A stretch of DNA of 64,000 nt. Origin: Paraburkholderia caribensis (lineage in GTDB: Bacteria; Pseudomonadota; Gammaproteobacteria; Burkholderiales; Burkholderiaceae). The position numbers and the translations under genes were made by a program. Positions 1 to 7,626 of the stretch are shown here, one piece after another (the first letter of the stretch is position 1; the number at the start of each line of letters is the position of its first letter). The stretch covers positions 1,178,001-1,242,000 of the forward strand of contig NZ_CP026103.1 in NCBI RefSeq assembly GCF_002902945.1. The letters are read 5' to 3'. Under the pieces are notes generated by a model that was given only the letters and a program-made list of their open reading frames with translations, was not told the origin of the DNA and searched no databases.

Positions 1-263
1 ACAGGACCCGTTCTGCACAGTGTGCTGCGAATCTCGAACGTGTCGTTTTCGCCGATCGTGTCGAGACCGCTCGTGTGCAAGCGTATTGCCGTAAAGGCCG
101 CGTACGAGCGACCGCCGTTGTCGTCGTGAAAGTCGGTCTGCTCGCGGCCCGCGTGCGCCGCCAGCGCCTCCCAATGGCGATGCCCGCACTCCTTGAGCAA
201 CCAGTTTTCCGACAGCCCCGTGTAGCTCAGTTGCGGCATGCCCGCGCGATAGCGTTGAATCAT
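1..263 (-). CDS. LnmK/Pnap_2097-family biosynthetic protein (5' part, runs off the window)
   Basis: The frame starts at an ATG two bases after the stop of the flavoprotein gene and stays open to base 1, giving the first 87 residues. The N-terminus (MIQRYRAGMPQLSYTGLSEN, then WLLKECGHRHW) resembles the LnmK / Pnap_2097 family of double-hotdog proteins. LnmK of leinamycin biosynthesis is a bifunctional acyltransferase/decarboxylase that loads an acyl group on a carrier protein. The tight spacing places the gene in the Nit1C transcript, so the product may be an acylated or polyketide-like metabolite. That role is inferred. The family call rests on remembered sequence style; the active-site region lies partly outside the window. 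Confidence 0.6.
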   Translation of the reverse strand, partial: MIQRYRAGMPQLSYTGLSENWLLKECGHRHWEALAAHAGREQTDFHDDNGGRSYAAFTAIRLHTSGLDTIGENDTFEIRSTLCRTGP

Positions 264-265
264 GC

Positions 266-1558
266 TCACGCCGCAAGACTCGTCGACGTCGCGTCGAGGG
301 CGGAACGGATCGTATCGACCACATGCCCGGCATCGCGCGCGATGCCCGAAAAGCGGCCCGATCCCCACGTATGCAGCCACGGCAGCCCGATGAAATACAG
401 CCCCGCTTGCGGCGTGATGCCGCGAACATGCGCGGGATAGCCGCGTCCGTTGAAAACGGGCGCATCGATCCAGCTGAAATCCGGCCTGAAGCCGATGCAC
501 CATATGATCGACGTAATGCCGCTGTCCGCCAGGTCGAGCGACGTGCGCTCGCCTTCGGGTTGCCACACGGGTTCATAACGCGCACCGGCCGGCGCGTCGA
601 TGCCATGCTTCTCGATGAAGCCGTCGATGCTCGCGTTGATCCGGTTATACGTGTCGTCGGCGCTGTCGAGCGCTTCGATCAGATTCGGCGCGAATTGCAG
701 GCGACCGTCGCGCAGATCGTCGAGCCTGCCATAGAGTTCCATGCCTTCGAGCGCAAAGCGCCGAAGATCGATATCCCGCCCGCCGTCGCGGCCCGTGACA
801 TAGTGATTCGTGTTGTCGCGCACGCCCTCGCGCAACGGATGCTGGTCGACGGGCATGTCGTAGTAGCGCATGTCGGCGAGCCAGTCGACCACATCGCGGC
901 CGCGATAGAAGCGCGCGCAACGCGGCGCTTCGCCGACGGCCAGGTACACCTTGCGGCCCGCGAGATGCAGGTCTTCCGCGATCTGCGCGCCCGATTGCCC
1001 CGAGCCCACCACAAGCACCGCCCCTTCGGGCAACGCCTGCGGATTGCGGTAATGCGACGACTGCAATTGCACGATGTCGGCGGGCAGCCGTTCGGCCATG
1101 CGCGGCACGATGGGCGTGTGATAGCCGCCGGATGCCACCACGACCTGATCGGCCGTGAAGTCGCCGTTCGACGTCGACACCAGATACCCGCCCGACGCCT
1201 GGCGCCTGATCTTGCGGACTTCCGTATGTTCGAGCACGGGTGCATCGACCATCGCGATGAAGCCGTCCAGATACGCGATGATCTCGTCCTTCTTCATGAA
1301 GCCGTGCGGATCGCCGCCGCGATACGGGTAGCCCGGCAACGCGCATTGCCAGTTCGGCGTGACGAGGCAGAACGCATCCCAGCGTTGCGAGCGCCATGTA
1401 TGCGTGACCGTGTGCTTTTCGATCACCAGGTGATCGATGCCCGCCTCTTTCAGGTAATAGCTGATCGACAGTCCCGCCTGTCCGCCGCCCACGACGATCA
1501 CCGTATGGTGGGGAGCCGCGTTCGTTGCTTCGGGAGCGATGATGTTTGCGTTCGACAT
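266..1558 (-). CDS. MSMEG_0569-type FAD-dependent oxidoreductase of the Nit1C cluster
   Basis: A 430-residue flavin monooxygenase-like protein. The first Rossmann motif GGGQAG (about residues 24-29) binds FAD, and a second motif GSGQSG (about 185-190) should bind NADPH. A conserved C-terminal stretch IIWCIGFRPDFSW follows. The start is the ATG after AGGAAAG at a normal distance; longer upstream reading is only an open frame. This is the MSMEG_0569 family found in Nit1C clusters, where it probably oxidises a pathway intermediate; its substrate is unknown to me. It is the last classical Nit1C gene here and is followed two bases later by the LnmK-like gene. Confidence 0.85.
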   Translation of the reverse strand: MSNANIIAPEATNAAPHHTVIVVGGGQAGLSISYYLKEAGIDHLVIEKHTVTHTWRSQRWDAFCLVTPNWQCALPGYPYRGGDPHGFMKKDEIIAYLDGFIAMVDAPVLEHTEVRKIRRQASGGYLVSTSNGDFTADQVVVASGGYHTPIVPRMAERLPADIVQLQSSHYRNPQALPEGAVLVVGSGQSGAQIAEDLHLAGRKVYLAVGEAPRCARFYRGRDVVDWLADMRYYDMPVDQHPLREGVRDNTNHYVTGRDGGRDIDLRRFALEGMELYGRLDDLRDGRLQFAPNLIEALDSADDTYNRINASIDGFIEKHGIDAPAGARYEPVWQPEGERTSLDLADSGITSIIWCIGFRPDFSWIDAPVFNGRGYPAHVRGITPQAGLYFIGLPWLHTWGSGRFSGIARDAGHVVDTIRSALDATSTSLAA

Positions 1559-1578
1559 GATTCTTTCCTGCGTTCGGT

Positions 1579-1863
1579 TCACAAAAGTTCGACGACCTGG
1601 ACTTCCGCATGCGGATCGGTGGCGAAGTGCTGCGCCTGCGCTTCGATCTGCGCGAGCTGATCCATCGCCGCCGAGCACGCGAAGCCATACTTCTCGCGCA
1701 CGCGCTCGGAGCCGATATGCAGCGCCTCGCGCGCCCGCTCGACGAAATCCGCGAGGGCGTAACGTTGTCCGGCGATGAAGTATTCGCCGACTACCGTCGA
1801 AGGCGAGTAGCAGTTGGCCTCGCTGCCGTCCGGCCACTGGACCCTGAAGTGCATGACTGGCAT
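1579..1863 (-). CDS. MSMEG_0570-type nitrogen starvation response protein
   Basis: A 94-residue soluble protein starting MPVMHFRVQWPDG, with a conserved core of Cys-Tyr-Ser-Pro-Ser-Thr-Val followed by a basic, acidic helical half. It matches the MSMEG_0570 family, a small protein that occurs with Nit1C genes and has no known activity. The start is set by AAAGGAAAC upstream of the ATG at 1863. It sits between the glycosyltransferase (23-base gap) and the flavoprotein (20-base gap) and is certainly cotranscribed with them. A substrate-carrier or accessory role is possible but unproven. Confidence 0.8.
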   Translation of the reverse strand: MPVMHFRVQWPDGSEANCYSPSTVVGEYFIAGQRYALADFVERAREALHIGSERVREKYGFACSAAMDQLAQIEAQAQHFATDPHAEVQVVELL

Positions 1864-1886
1864 CACGTTTCCTTTGATAGAGAGAT

Positions 1887-3059
1887 TCAGGCGCCGAGCG
1901 CTTGCATGACGTGCTGCACGTGGCTCGCATACAGCGCGATGTGACGGCGAGCGCTTTCGTGCCAACTGAAGCGTGCAAGAAGCTCGGGTACGGCATGTTC
2001 GAAGTCGATGCCGCCGCGATCATGCAGCGCGCGGCGCAATGCATCGGCGATGCTGGCGGCGTCACGCGGCTCGGCCCAACAGCAGACGCGTTCATCCAGA
2101 TAACCTGTGAACGGTTCGATCCGCGACACGACGACGGGCGTGTCCGCCGCCAGCGCTTCGAGCGTGACGAGACCAAAGCCCTCGCGCAACGACACCATCG
2201 ACACGACGTCGGCGCGCCGCATCAGCGCCGGGATGGTTGCGTCATCGAGCGGGCCTGTGACGACAATCTGTTCGCCTTGTCCGATGCGCAGCCCCAGTTG
2301 TGCGGCGCGCGCGACGAAGCGGCGCGTATAGGCATCGTGATCGAGCAGACTCGCGCCGCCTGCGATCACGAGTTGCGCGCCGGTATGCGTTTTCCTGAGC
2401 AAGGCAAACGCCTCCAGCAGTTGCAGCGTGTTCTTGCGTTCCTCGATGCCACCCACGGCCAGTACGACCGGCTCGCCCGTCACGCCGAGCTTCATGCATA
2501 CGTCTGGGCCGCCCGGGGAACGCCAGCGCACGGCGTCGACTCCGTTATCGACGACAGACGCGGCGACGCCATACTCGTCGCGAATCTTGCGTGTCCATGC
2601 ATCGCTCACGCAAAACACCGCATCGGCGTCCGCGAACGCGCGTCGTTGCCACTCGTTGAGTTGCGCATCGTCGAAGGTATCGAGATGATGAATCGTGCGC
2701 ACGAAGCCACGCACCGCGCCCGCTTCACGCAACTCCGCCAGCGCGTTGCCGCTGATGCTGTCCTGCGCATGAAGCACGTCGAAGCCGGAAGGGCCATCGT
2801 CAAGCAAGGCCGCTTTCAGTGCGTCGATCCGCGCCCGCACCATCGAAACCGTATCGTTGCCGTGGGCCGCGACGGGTGCGAGCACGACACGGCAAGGCGA
2901 CGCGCGGAACATGGGCGCGCCGCCGGCGGACGGCGCGAAGATCGTCACGTCCTGCCCGGCTTCATGCAGTGCGCGGCCCAGTTCGAGCGTATGCACCACG
3001 CCGCCGCGCGGATTGACGGAATGCGTGAACAGCGCAATGCGCATCGCGGCGCCGTTCAT
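1887..3059 (-). CDS. MSMEG_0565-type glycosyltransferase (GT4 fold)
   Basis: A 390-residue GT-B glycosyltransferase. The N-terminus MRIALFTHSVNPRGGVVH carries the glycine-rich acceptor-side loop. The C-terminal half has the donor-binding run VLAVGGIEERKNT and the EX7E motif in REGFGLVTLEALA. The ATG at 3059 overlaps the stop of the AIR-synthase-like gene as ATGA, which favours this start over the methionine five codons later. The family belongs to Nit1C clusters and predicts that the final metabolite is glycosylated; sugar donor and acceptor cannot be read from the sequence. Confidence 0.85.
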   Translation of the reverse strand: MNGAAMRIALFTHSVNPRGGVVHTLELGRALHEAGQDVTIFAPSAGGAPMFRASPCRVVLAPVAAHGNDTVSMVRARIDALKAALLDDGPSGFDVLHAQDSISGNALAELREAGAVRGFVRTIHHLDTFDDAQLNEWQRRAFADADAVFCVSDAWTRKIRDEYGVAASVVDNGVDAVRWRSPGGPDVCMKLGVTGEPVVLAVGGIEERKNTLQLLEAFALLRKTHTGAQLVIAGGASLLDHDAYTRRFVARAAQLGLRIGQGEQIVVTGPLDDATIPALMRRADVVSMVSLREGFGLVTLEALAADTPVVVSRIEPFTGYLDERVCCWAEPRDAASIADALRRALHDRGGIDFEHAVPELLARFSWHESARRHIALYASHVQHVMQALGA

Positions 3060-4042
3060 GCCTGCGCTCCCACAGGCGCGCCGATGAACGCGCTGTCCCT
3101 GAAGCTCCACAGCAACGCCGAATCGCCCTGCTGCGCGAGCACGGCTTCGCGCGACGCATCCACGGTGCCGATCGTCGCGCATGCGAGGCCGCGTTGCGCG
3201 AAGCGCGCGAGCACCTCATCCACGTGCGCATCGCGTACCGAAAGCACGAAGCCGTAACTCGGAAACGCGCTGAGCCAGCGTTCGAAGTCCACCCCCTCCG
3301 GACGAGGGATTGCATCGAGATCGATGCGTGCGCCCACGCCCGAGCATTCGAGCAGCATCAGCGACGTGCCCAGCACGCCAGCCATGCTGATGTCCTTCGC
3401 CGCGTCGCACAGGCCGCTCTCCGCGAGTAGCGGCAGCAGTTCGAGATCGTCGCGCAGACGCCCGGCGGGCGCGCCCACGGACGCATTCCAGAACGGATAC
3501 GGATCTTCGAAACGGCCGCGCAGATCGACGGCCATCACCAGACGGTCGCCCGGTCGCGCGTTGAAGCTCGACAGTAACGCGTTCGCGCGGCCGAGTATCG
3601 ACACTGCAAGCTGCGCCTGCGCGCTGCGCGTGTTGCTATGTCCGCCGACAACGGGCACACCATACGCACTCGACGCCGCCGCGATGCCCGCGAGAATCTG
3701 CCCAGCGGCATCGAGCCCGTCGCTCCACAGCGCATCGACGACGGCGAGCGGCCGGCCGCCCATCGCATACACGTCGCTGATGTTGACCATCACACTGCTG
3801 TAGCCCGCGAACCACGGCATCGTCTCGACGAAATCGCTGACCAGCCCTTCGATCGCGAACAGCAGATAGCCGTCGCCATCGGCCAGCGCCGCGCAGTCGT
3901 CGCCCACGGCCACGGCTTGCGAAAGATCGCGTGCGCCGTTCGGCAAACGCGACGCCAGCGACGCCACCACGCCTGCGATATCCGTCTTGTGCCGGAAGCC
4001 GCGGCTTGCGCGCATCCGTTCGACCAGCGCCTGCAGACTCAT
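3056..4042 (-). CDS. AIR synthase-related protein, Sll0787 / MSMEG_0567 C-terminal type
   Basis: A 328-residue PurM/SelD/ThiL-fold protein. It has the N-terminal phosphate loop region with AVGDDCAAL, the central Asp-rich SDVYAMGG segment, and a Gly-rich C-terminal half (KDISMAGVLGTSLMLLE). AIR-synthase-fold enzymes use ATP to activate an amide or carbonyl. It starts as ATGA, overlapping the acetyltransferase stop, and ends as ATGA at the glycosyltransferase. In mycobacteria the GNAT and AIR parts are fused in MSMEG_0567; here they are two coupled genes. It corresponds to NitF in Nit1C nomenclature as I recall it. Confidence 0.82.
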   Translation of the reverse strand: MSLQALVERMRASRGFRHKTDIAGVVASLASRLPNGARDLSQAVAVGDDCAALADGDGYLLFAIEGLVSDFVETMPWFAGYSSVMVNISDVYAMGGRPLAVVDALWSDGLDAAGQILAGIAAASSAYGVPVVGGHSNTRSAQAQLAVSILGRANALLSSFNARPGDRLVMAVDLRGRFEDPYPFWNASVGAPAGRLRDDLELLPLLAESGLCDAAKDISMAGVLGTSLMLLECSGVGARIDLDAIPRPEGVDFERWLSAFPSYGFVLSVRDAHVDEVLARFAQRGLACATIGTVDASREAVLAQQGDSALLWSFRDSAFIGAPVGAQA

Positions 4043-4602
4043 GAGCGGCCTCGCGACGACGTGACGAAGCCGCTTTCCGGCGTGAAGCACGGCGGATAGT
4101 GCGCGAGGTCCGCTTCCATCAGATCGTGAGGCCGGCCGAACAGCGTTTCCTCCGCAACCGTCTGCCAGTGCAGGCGCCTGAACAGCGGCACGTTCTGACG
4201 CTGCACATGCGCGAGAAAGGTATCGCATCCCAATGCGTGCGCGCTGCTGACGGCAAGGCGGATCAGCGTCGAGCCGAGCTTGCCGTGCGAGCGGAACGCC
4301 GCATGCACGGCAAGACGCGAGCCGAGCCACGTGCGCGGCTGCGTTTCGTGAATCCGCACCGTGCCGACCACCTGCTCCGGCATCCCGGCAATGCAGCTCA
4401 GCGCGACCAGCAGTCTGGCGTGACGATCGATCTCGTCGCGGTCGTCGCCGACGAAGATGCCCTGCTCGACGCAAAACACCGCGCGCCGCAACGCATAGGC
4501 TTCGTTGCTTTCCCACGGCAGCGTCGCCCATTTCACGCGATACTCGGCGGGCGTGAAGTCGAGCGGCAATGCATCCAGTTCGTCGAATGTCTCGCAGAAC
4601 AT
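4039..4602 (-). CDS. GNAT acetyltransferase, MSMEG_0567 N-terminal type
   Basis: A 187-residue GNAT-fold protein. The central strand and loop QVVGTVRIHETQPRTWLGSR and the acetyl-CoA region RSHGKLGSTLIRLAVSSA fit the pyrophosphate-binding RxxGxG/A element. The N-terminal ALRRAVFCVEQGIF resembles acyl-homoserine-lactone-synthase-like GNATs. The ATG lies two bases after the radical SAM stop, and the stop overlaps the next gene as ATGA, so the genes are translationally coupled. The acceptor is unknown; a pathway amine is the natural inference. It corresponds to NitE in Nit1C clusters as I recall the naming. Confidence 0.82.
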   Translation of the reverse strand: MFCETFDELDALPLDFTPAEYRVKWATLPWESNEAYALRRAVFCVEQGIFVGDDRDEIDRHARLLVALSCIAGMPEQVVGTVRIHETQPRTWLGSRLAVHAAFRSHGKLGSTLIRLAVSSAHALGCDTFLAHVQRQNVPLFRRLHWQTVAEETLFGRPHDLMEADLAHYPPCFTPESGFVTSSRGRS

Positions 4603-4604
4603 GA

Positions 4605-5738
4605 TCAGTCCTCGTACGATGCGAGCGACGAACACGCGCCGCATTTGCCGCAGCCCGCCTTGATATCGGCCGAGCGCATCTGCGCATCGCGCAGCATCGC
4701 ACCGAGCGGCGCCAGGATCGACTTCATGAATTCGGGCGAAGGCGCGGGATGGTCTTCGAGCGGCGTGCCGCTGATCGGCACGAAGGGCACGACGAACGGA
4801 TACACGCCGATGTCGATCAGTTCGCGCGAGATCGACAGAATGGCTTGCGCCGTATCGCCGAGGCCCGCGAGGATATACGTGCTGACCTGTCCCTTGCCGA
4901 ACACCGCGACGGCCGCCCTGAACGCTTCCATGTAGCGCGAAATGGGCACGCTCGCCTTGCCCGGCATCACGCGCGCGCGCACTTCGGGCGTCACCACTTC
5001 GAGATGCATGCCGAGCGTGTCGATGCCGCTCGCCTTCATGCGCTCGAACCACGCATCGGTGTCGGGAGGCTCGCATTGCGCCTGGATCGGGAGATCGACG
5101 GCCGCCTTGATCGCAAACGCGCTGTCGCACAGGATCTGCGCGCCGCGATCCGGCGTGGCAGGCGTGCCCGTGGTCAGCACCATGTGCTTCACGCCGTCCA
5201 GCAGCACAGCAGCGCGCGCGACTTCCGCAAGCTGTTCCGGCGTCTTGCGCGCAATCGTGCGGCCTGCCGCGAGCGACTGCCCGATCGCGCAGAACTTGCA
5301 GGTCTTCTTGCGGCTCTCGTAGCGGATGCAGGTTTGCAGCACCGTCGTGGCGAGGACGTCGGTGCCGTGCAGCGTCGCGATGTGCGAGTACGGCACGCCA
5401 TCGAGCGTTTGCAACTGCGTGAAACGCGGCGCCTTCGGAAAACTGATGCTGGCGATGGGGATCGTGCCGCGCATCAGCGCGCTCGCGCCCGCTTCATCCG
5501 GCGCCCCCGCGACGAACGGCGAATGCCACGCAGAGCTGGTGTGCACGGGCACCATGATCGTCACGCCGTCGACGGTCACGGCCTTGTGATCCGACGGACC
5601 CGCGCCGCCGCGCCGGCTCGCGGCACCCGCGTTCGGATCGACGAGGCGCAGCCCCGCCGACTGCAGTTCCGTGCGCAGTTCCATCAGCTGGCGCGGCGTG
5701 CGCGGTTCAACCGGCGACAGGTTCACGCTGCCATTCAT
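4605..5738 (-). CDS. nitD: MSMEG_0568-type radical SAM enzyme of the Nit1C cluster
   Basis: A 377-residue radical SAM protein. The cluster cysteines are C137, C147 and C150, giving CX9CX2C rather than the usual CX3CX2C. The TIM-barrel strands follow (HMVLTTGTPATPD, DTLGMHLEVVTPEVR, VSTYILAGLGDT). A second Cys-rich motif CGKCGAC lies near the C-terminus and could bind another cluster or metal. The start is the ATG after GGAGG; it lies 32 bases inside the nitrilase gene, so the two overlap. The reaction is unknown; it is the most likely step to create an unusual bond in the Nit1C product. Confidence 0.85.
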   Translation of the reverse strand: MNGSVNLSPVEPRTPRQLMELRTELQSAGLRLVDPNAGAASRRGGAGPSDHKAVTVDGVTIMVPVHTSSAWHSPFVAGAPDEAGASALMRGTIPIASISFPKAPRFTQLQTLDGVPYSHIATLHGTDVLATTVLQTCIRYESRKKTCKFCAIGQSLAAGRTIARKTPEQLAEVARAAVLLDGVKHMVLTTGTPATPDRGAQILCDSAFAIKAAVDLPIQAQCEPPDTDAWFERMKASGIDTLGMHLEVVTPEVRARVMPGKASVPISRYMEAFRAAVAVFGKGQVSTYILAGLGDTAQAILSISRELIDIGVYPFVVPFVPISGTPLEDHPAPSPEFMKSILAPLGAMLRDAQMRSADIKAGCGKCGACSSLASYED

Positions 5739-6732
5739 CCTGACCTCCACTGGTGGTTTCGTCGGGTGCGGCATCCGCGCCCGCGTGTTCGAACGACCTC
5801 GACATCGGCGCAACGGGCAGCGCCGGACGATCGTTGATGGCGAGACTCAGCAACTCGGGCCGCGCATAGTGGCCGACCGAGTCCATCATCCGTTTGCGCT
5901 TCGTGATCAGCGACATGTCGAGATCGGCGACGACCATCCCTTCGCCTTCGCGCAACGGCTCGGCGAGATGCTGGCCCTCGGGCGACACGATCGCCGTCAT
6001 GCAGCCGCCGCGCAGCGCCTTTTGCAGCTTCGGGTCCGTCGTGACGGACTCGATCTGCGCCTCGCTGAGCCAGCCCGTCGAGTTCACGACGAAGCAGCCC
6101 GATTCGAGCGCGTGATGACGGATCGTGACCTCGATCTGCTCCGCGAAAATCGGCCCGACCAGCGAGCCGGGAAACTGGCTGCAATGGATCTCTTCGTGCT
6201 GCGTCATCAGCGCGTAGCGCGCGAGCGGGTTGTAGTGCTCCCAGCAGGCGAGCGCGCCGACGCGCGCAATCCCCGTGTGCGCGACCTTGAGCCCTGCCGC
6301 GTCGCCTTGCCCCCAGATCATCCGTTCATGAAACGTCGGCGTGATCTTGCGGCGCTTGAGCACCAGACGTCCGTCGACGTCGAACACGAGTTGCGTGTTG
6401 TACAGGCTGCCGTGATCGCGCTCGTTCACACCGAGCACGACCACCATCGAATGACGGCGCGCGCGTTCGCTCACCGCCTGCGTGACGGGACCCGGCACGA
6501 CGACGGCCTGTTCGTAGAGCCGCATATGCTCGGCGCCCGACGCGACAGGCGGACGCACGAACGAGAAGTACGGGTAGTACGGCACGAACGTCTCGGGAAA
6601 GACGATCAGCTGCACGCCCTTCGATGCGGCTTCGTCGATTGCGGCGCATACCCTGTCGAGCGTGCCGCCGGGACGCTCGAACTCCGGCGCAATCTGCACC
6701 GCCGCTGCACGGATGATTCGCTGCTCGGACAT
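5707..6732 (-). CDS. nitC: Nit6803-type nitrilase
   Basis: A 341-residue nitrilase with the catalytic triad in place: E47 (FPETFVPYYPYF), K129 (KRRKITPTFHER) and C163 (ALACWEHYNPLARY). The family hydrolyses nitriles to acids and ammonia; Nit6803-like enzymes are nitrilase-1 members encoded in Nit1C clusters, which have been linked to growth on cyanide as nitrogen source. The ATG at 6732 is preceded by GGGTGA; a GTG three codons upstream is possible but less well placed. The 3' end overlaps the radical SAM start. Whether the true substrate is an internal nitrile intermediate or an outside nitrile cannot be decided here. Confidence 0.92.
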   Translation of the reverse strand: MSEQRIIRAAAVQIAPEFERPGGTLDRVCAAIDEAASKGVQLIVFPETFVPYYPYFSFVRPPVASGAEHMRLYEQAVVVPGPVTQAVSERARRHSMVVVLGVNERDHGSLYNTQLVFDVDGRLVLKRRKITPTFHERMIWGQGDAAGLKVAHTGIARVGALACWEHYNPLARYALMTQHEEIHCSQFPGSLVGPIFAEQIEVTIRHHALESGCFVVNSTGWLSEAQIESVTTDPKLQKALRGGCMTAIVSPEGQHLAEPLREGEGMVVADLDMSLITKRKRMMDSVGHYARPELLSLAINDRPALPVAPMSRSFEHAGADAAPDETTSGGQDEWQREPVAG

Positions 6733-6750
6733 GATCGTCACCCGGCGCGC

Positions 6751-7233
6751 TCAGACGGTCCACGTATGGATGATCAGCGCGTTCTCCTTGCGATGGAGAA
6801 GTTGCAGGTCGAGCACGTCGAGCGGATTGATTGGCCGGATACCTTCGATCAGCGACGCTTCGCCATGTCCATACAGCGCCTGCAATGCGAAACGGCATGC
6901 GTAGACCTTGCCGCCCTCTTCCATGAACTTGACGAGTTGCTTGTTGAAGTTCAGATGGCCGGGAAAGGCTTCGTCGCCGAGCGTCGGAAAGCCGCGTTGC
7001 AGGCCGAGCGTGACGCCGGGGCCATACAGCAGCACCGACGTATCGAAGCCCTTGCGTTGCAGGCGTGTGGCCTGCAGCAGGTTGACGAAACCGATCGAGC
7101 CTTCGAATGCGACCGTGTGAAAGGTGACGAGTGCTTTCTCGCCGGGTTCGGCCTTGACGTCGGGAAAGACCTTTTCTTCGTAGTCGACCAGGTAGTCGCC
7201 TTTCTGATGCAGCGGTTTGTTGACGGCAGGCAT
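6751..7233 (-). CDS. MSMEG_0572/Sll0783-type nitrogen starvation response protein
   Basis: A 160-residue soluble protein and the first gene of the Nit1C operon. It begins MPAVNKPLHQKGDYLVDYEE and contains GSIGFVNLLQATRLQRKGFD and ALYGHGEASLIEGIRPINPLDVLD, typical of the Sll0783 family (DsrE-like fold by general appearance). In Synechocystis, Sll0783 is induced by nitrogen starvation and needed for polyhydroxybutyrate accumulation. The ATG at 7233 follows GGAGAG. The sigma-54-type promoter at 7306-7322 lies about 75 bases upstream, which agrees with nitrogen control. Confidence 0.87.
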   Translation of the reverse strand: MPAVNKPLHQKGDYLVDYEEKVFPDVKAEPGEKALVTFHTVAFEGSIGFVNLLQATRLQRKGFDTSVLLYGPGVTLGLQRGFPTLGDEAFPGHLNFNKQLVKFMEEGGKVYACRFALQALYGHGEASLIEGIRPINPLDVLDLQLLHRKENALIIHTWTV

Positions 7234-7305
7234 ATCGCTCTCCAATAAGTCGCGTAATTGATCGGATTGCTCGACGGGAAATATCCCGGTTGGCGAATCT
7301 CTTAA

Positions 7306-7322
7306 CGCAACGGATATGCCAA
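7306..7322 (-). promoter_or_regulatory. Sigma-54 (-24/-12) promoter of the Nit1C operon
   Basis: Read on the minus strand this is TTGGCATATCCGTTGCG. It matches the RpoN consensus YTGGCAYRN4TTGCW except for the last base, with GG and GC at the required spacing. The predicted start of transcription is near 7295, giving a leader of about 60 bases before the ATG at 7233. Confidence 0.65.
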
Positions 7323-7340
7323 TTTCCGGCCCGCTTCATG

Positions 7341-7362
7341 CAATCAACTTCCAATCAATCAA
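7341..7362. repeat. CAATCAA direct repeats, group 1 (candidate MocR operator)
   Basis: CAATCAA occurs at 7341-7347, 7352-7358 and, overlapping, 7356-7362. The first two copies are 11 bases apart, one helical turn. The group lies just upstream of the -24 element, where an activator could act. Confidence 0.45.
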
Positions 7363-7520
7363 ATCGCGATTGTTCGAGCGACCCGAAAATTTCTTTGCGA
7401 GCCTTGTCTGATGCGGGTTTTCGGCGATTGGCGGCGAACCCGGGCGCACCGGTTTCGCACAACGACGCAGCGCCTTTTGCGTGCGAATGGTGCGCGATAC
7501 CCCGCAATCGTGCATTCATC

Positions 7521-7536
7521 CAATCAATGCAATCAA
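7521..7536. repeat. CAATCAA direct repeats, group 2 (candidate MocR operator)
   Basis: Two further copies at 7521-7527 and 7530-7536, spaced 9 bases, about 90 bases upstream of the MocR start codon. This position would suit autoregulation. Confidence 0.4.
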
Positions 7537-7626
7537 GTTTCGAATTGAATGGAAAGTGATTTATTTTTCGCGGAATTCGCGTGTTACCTTGAATGACGCT
7601 TTTAGGTCTGCATTGGAAATGACAGC

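Larger units (their letters stand above)
7234..7626. promoter_or_regulatory. Divergent control region of the Nit1C operon and the MocR gene
   Basis: A 393-base gene-free stretch, more AT-rich than its neighbours. It holds a sigma-54-type promoter for the minus strand (7306-7322), five copies of CAATCAA in two groups (7341-7362 and 7521-7536), and a weak NtrC-like dyad TGCGTG-N5-GGTGCG at 7478-7494. MocR regulators usually bind direct repeats, so the CAATCAA groups are candidate operators for the adjacent regulator. Confidence 0.55.

Noticed and set aside
323..1660. Long plus-strand reading frame opposite the flavoprotein gene
   Set aside because: It is an antisense shadow of a high-GC gene, with Arg-rich composition and no motif; the minus-strand protein has clear FAD and NAD(P) motifs.
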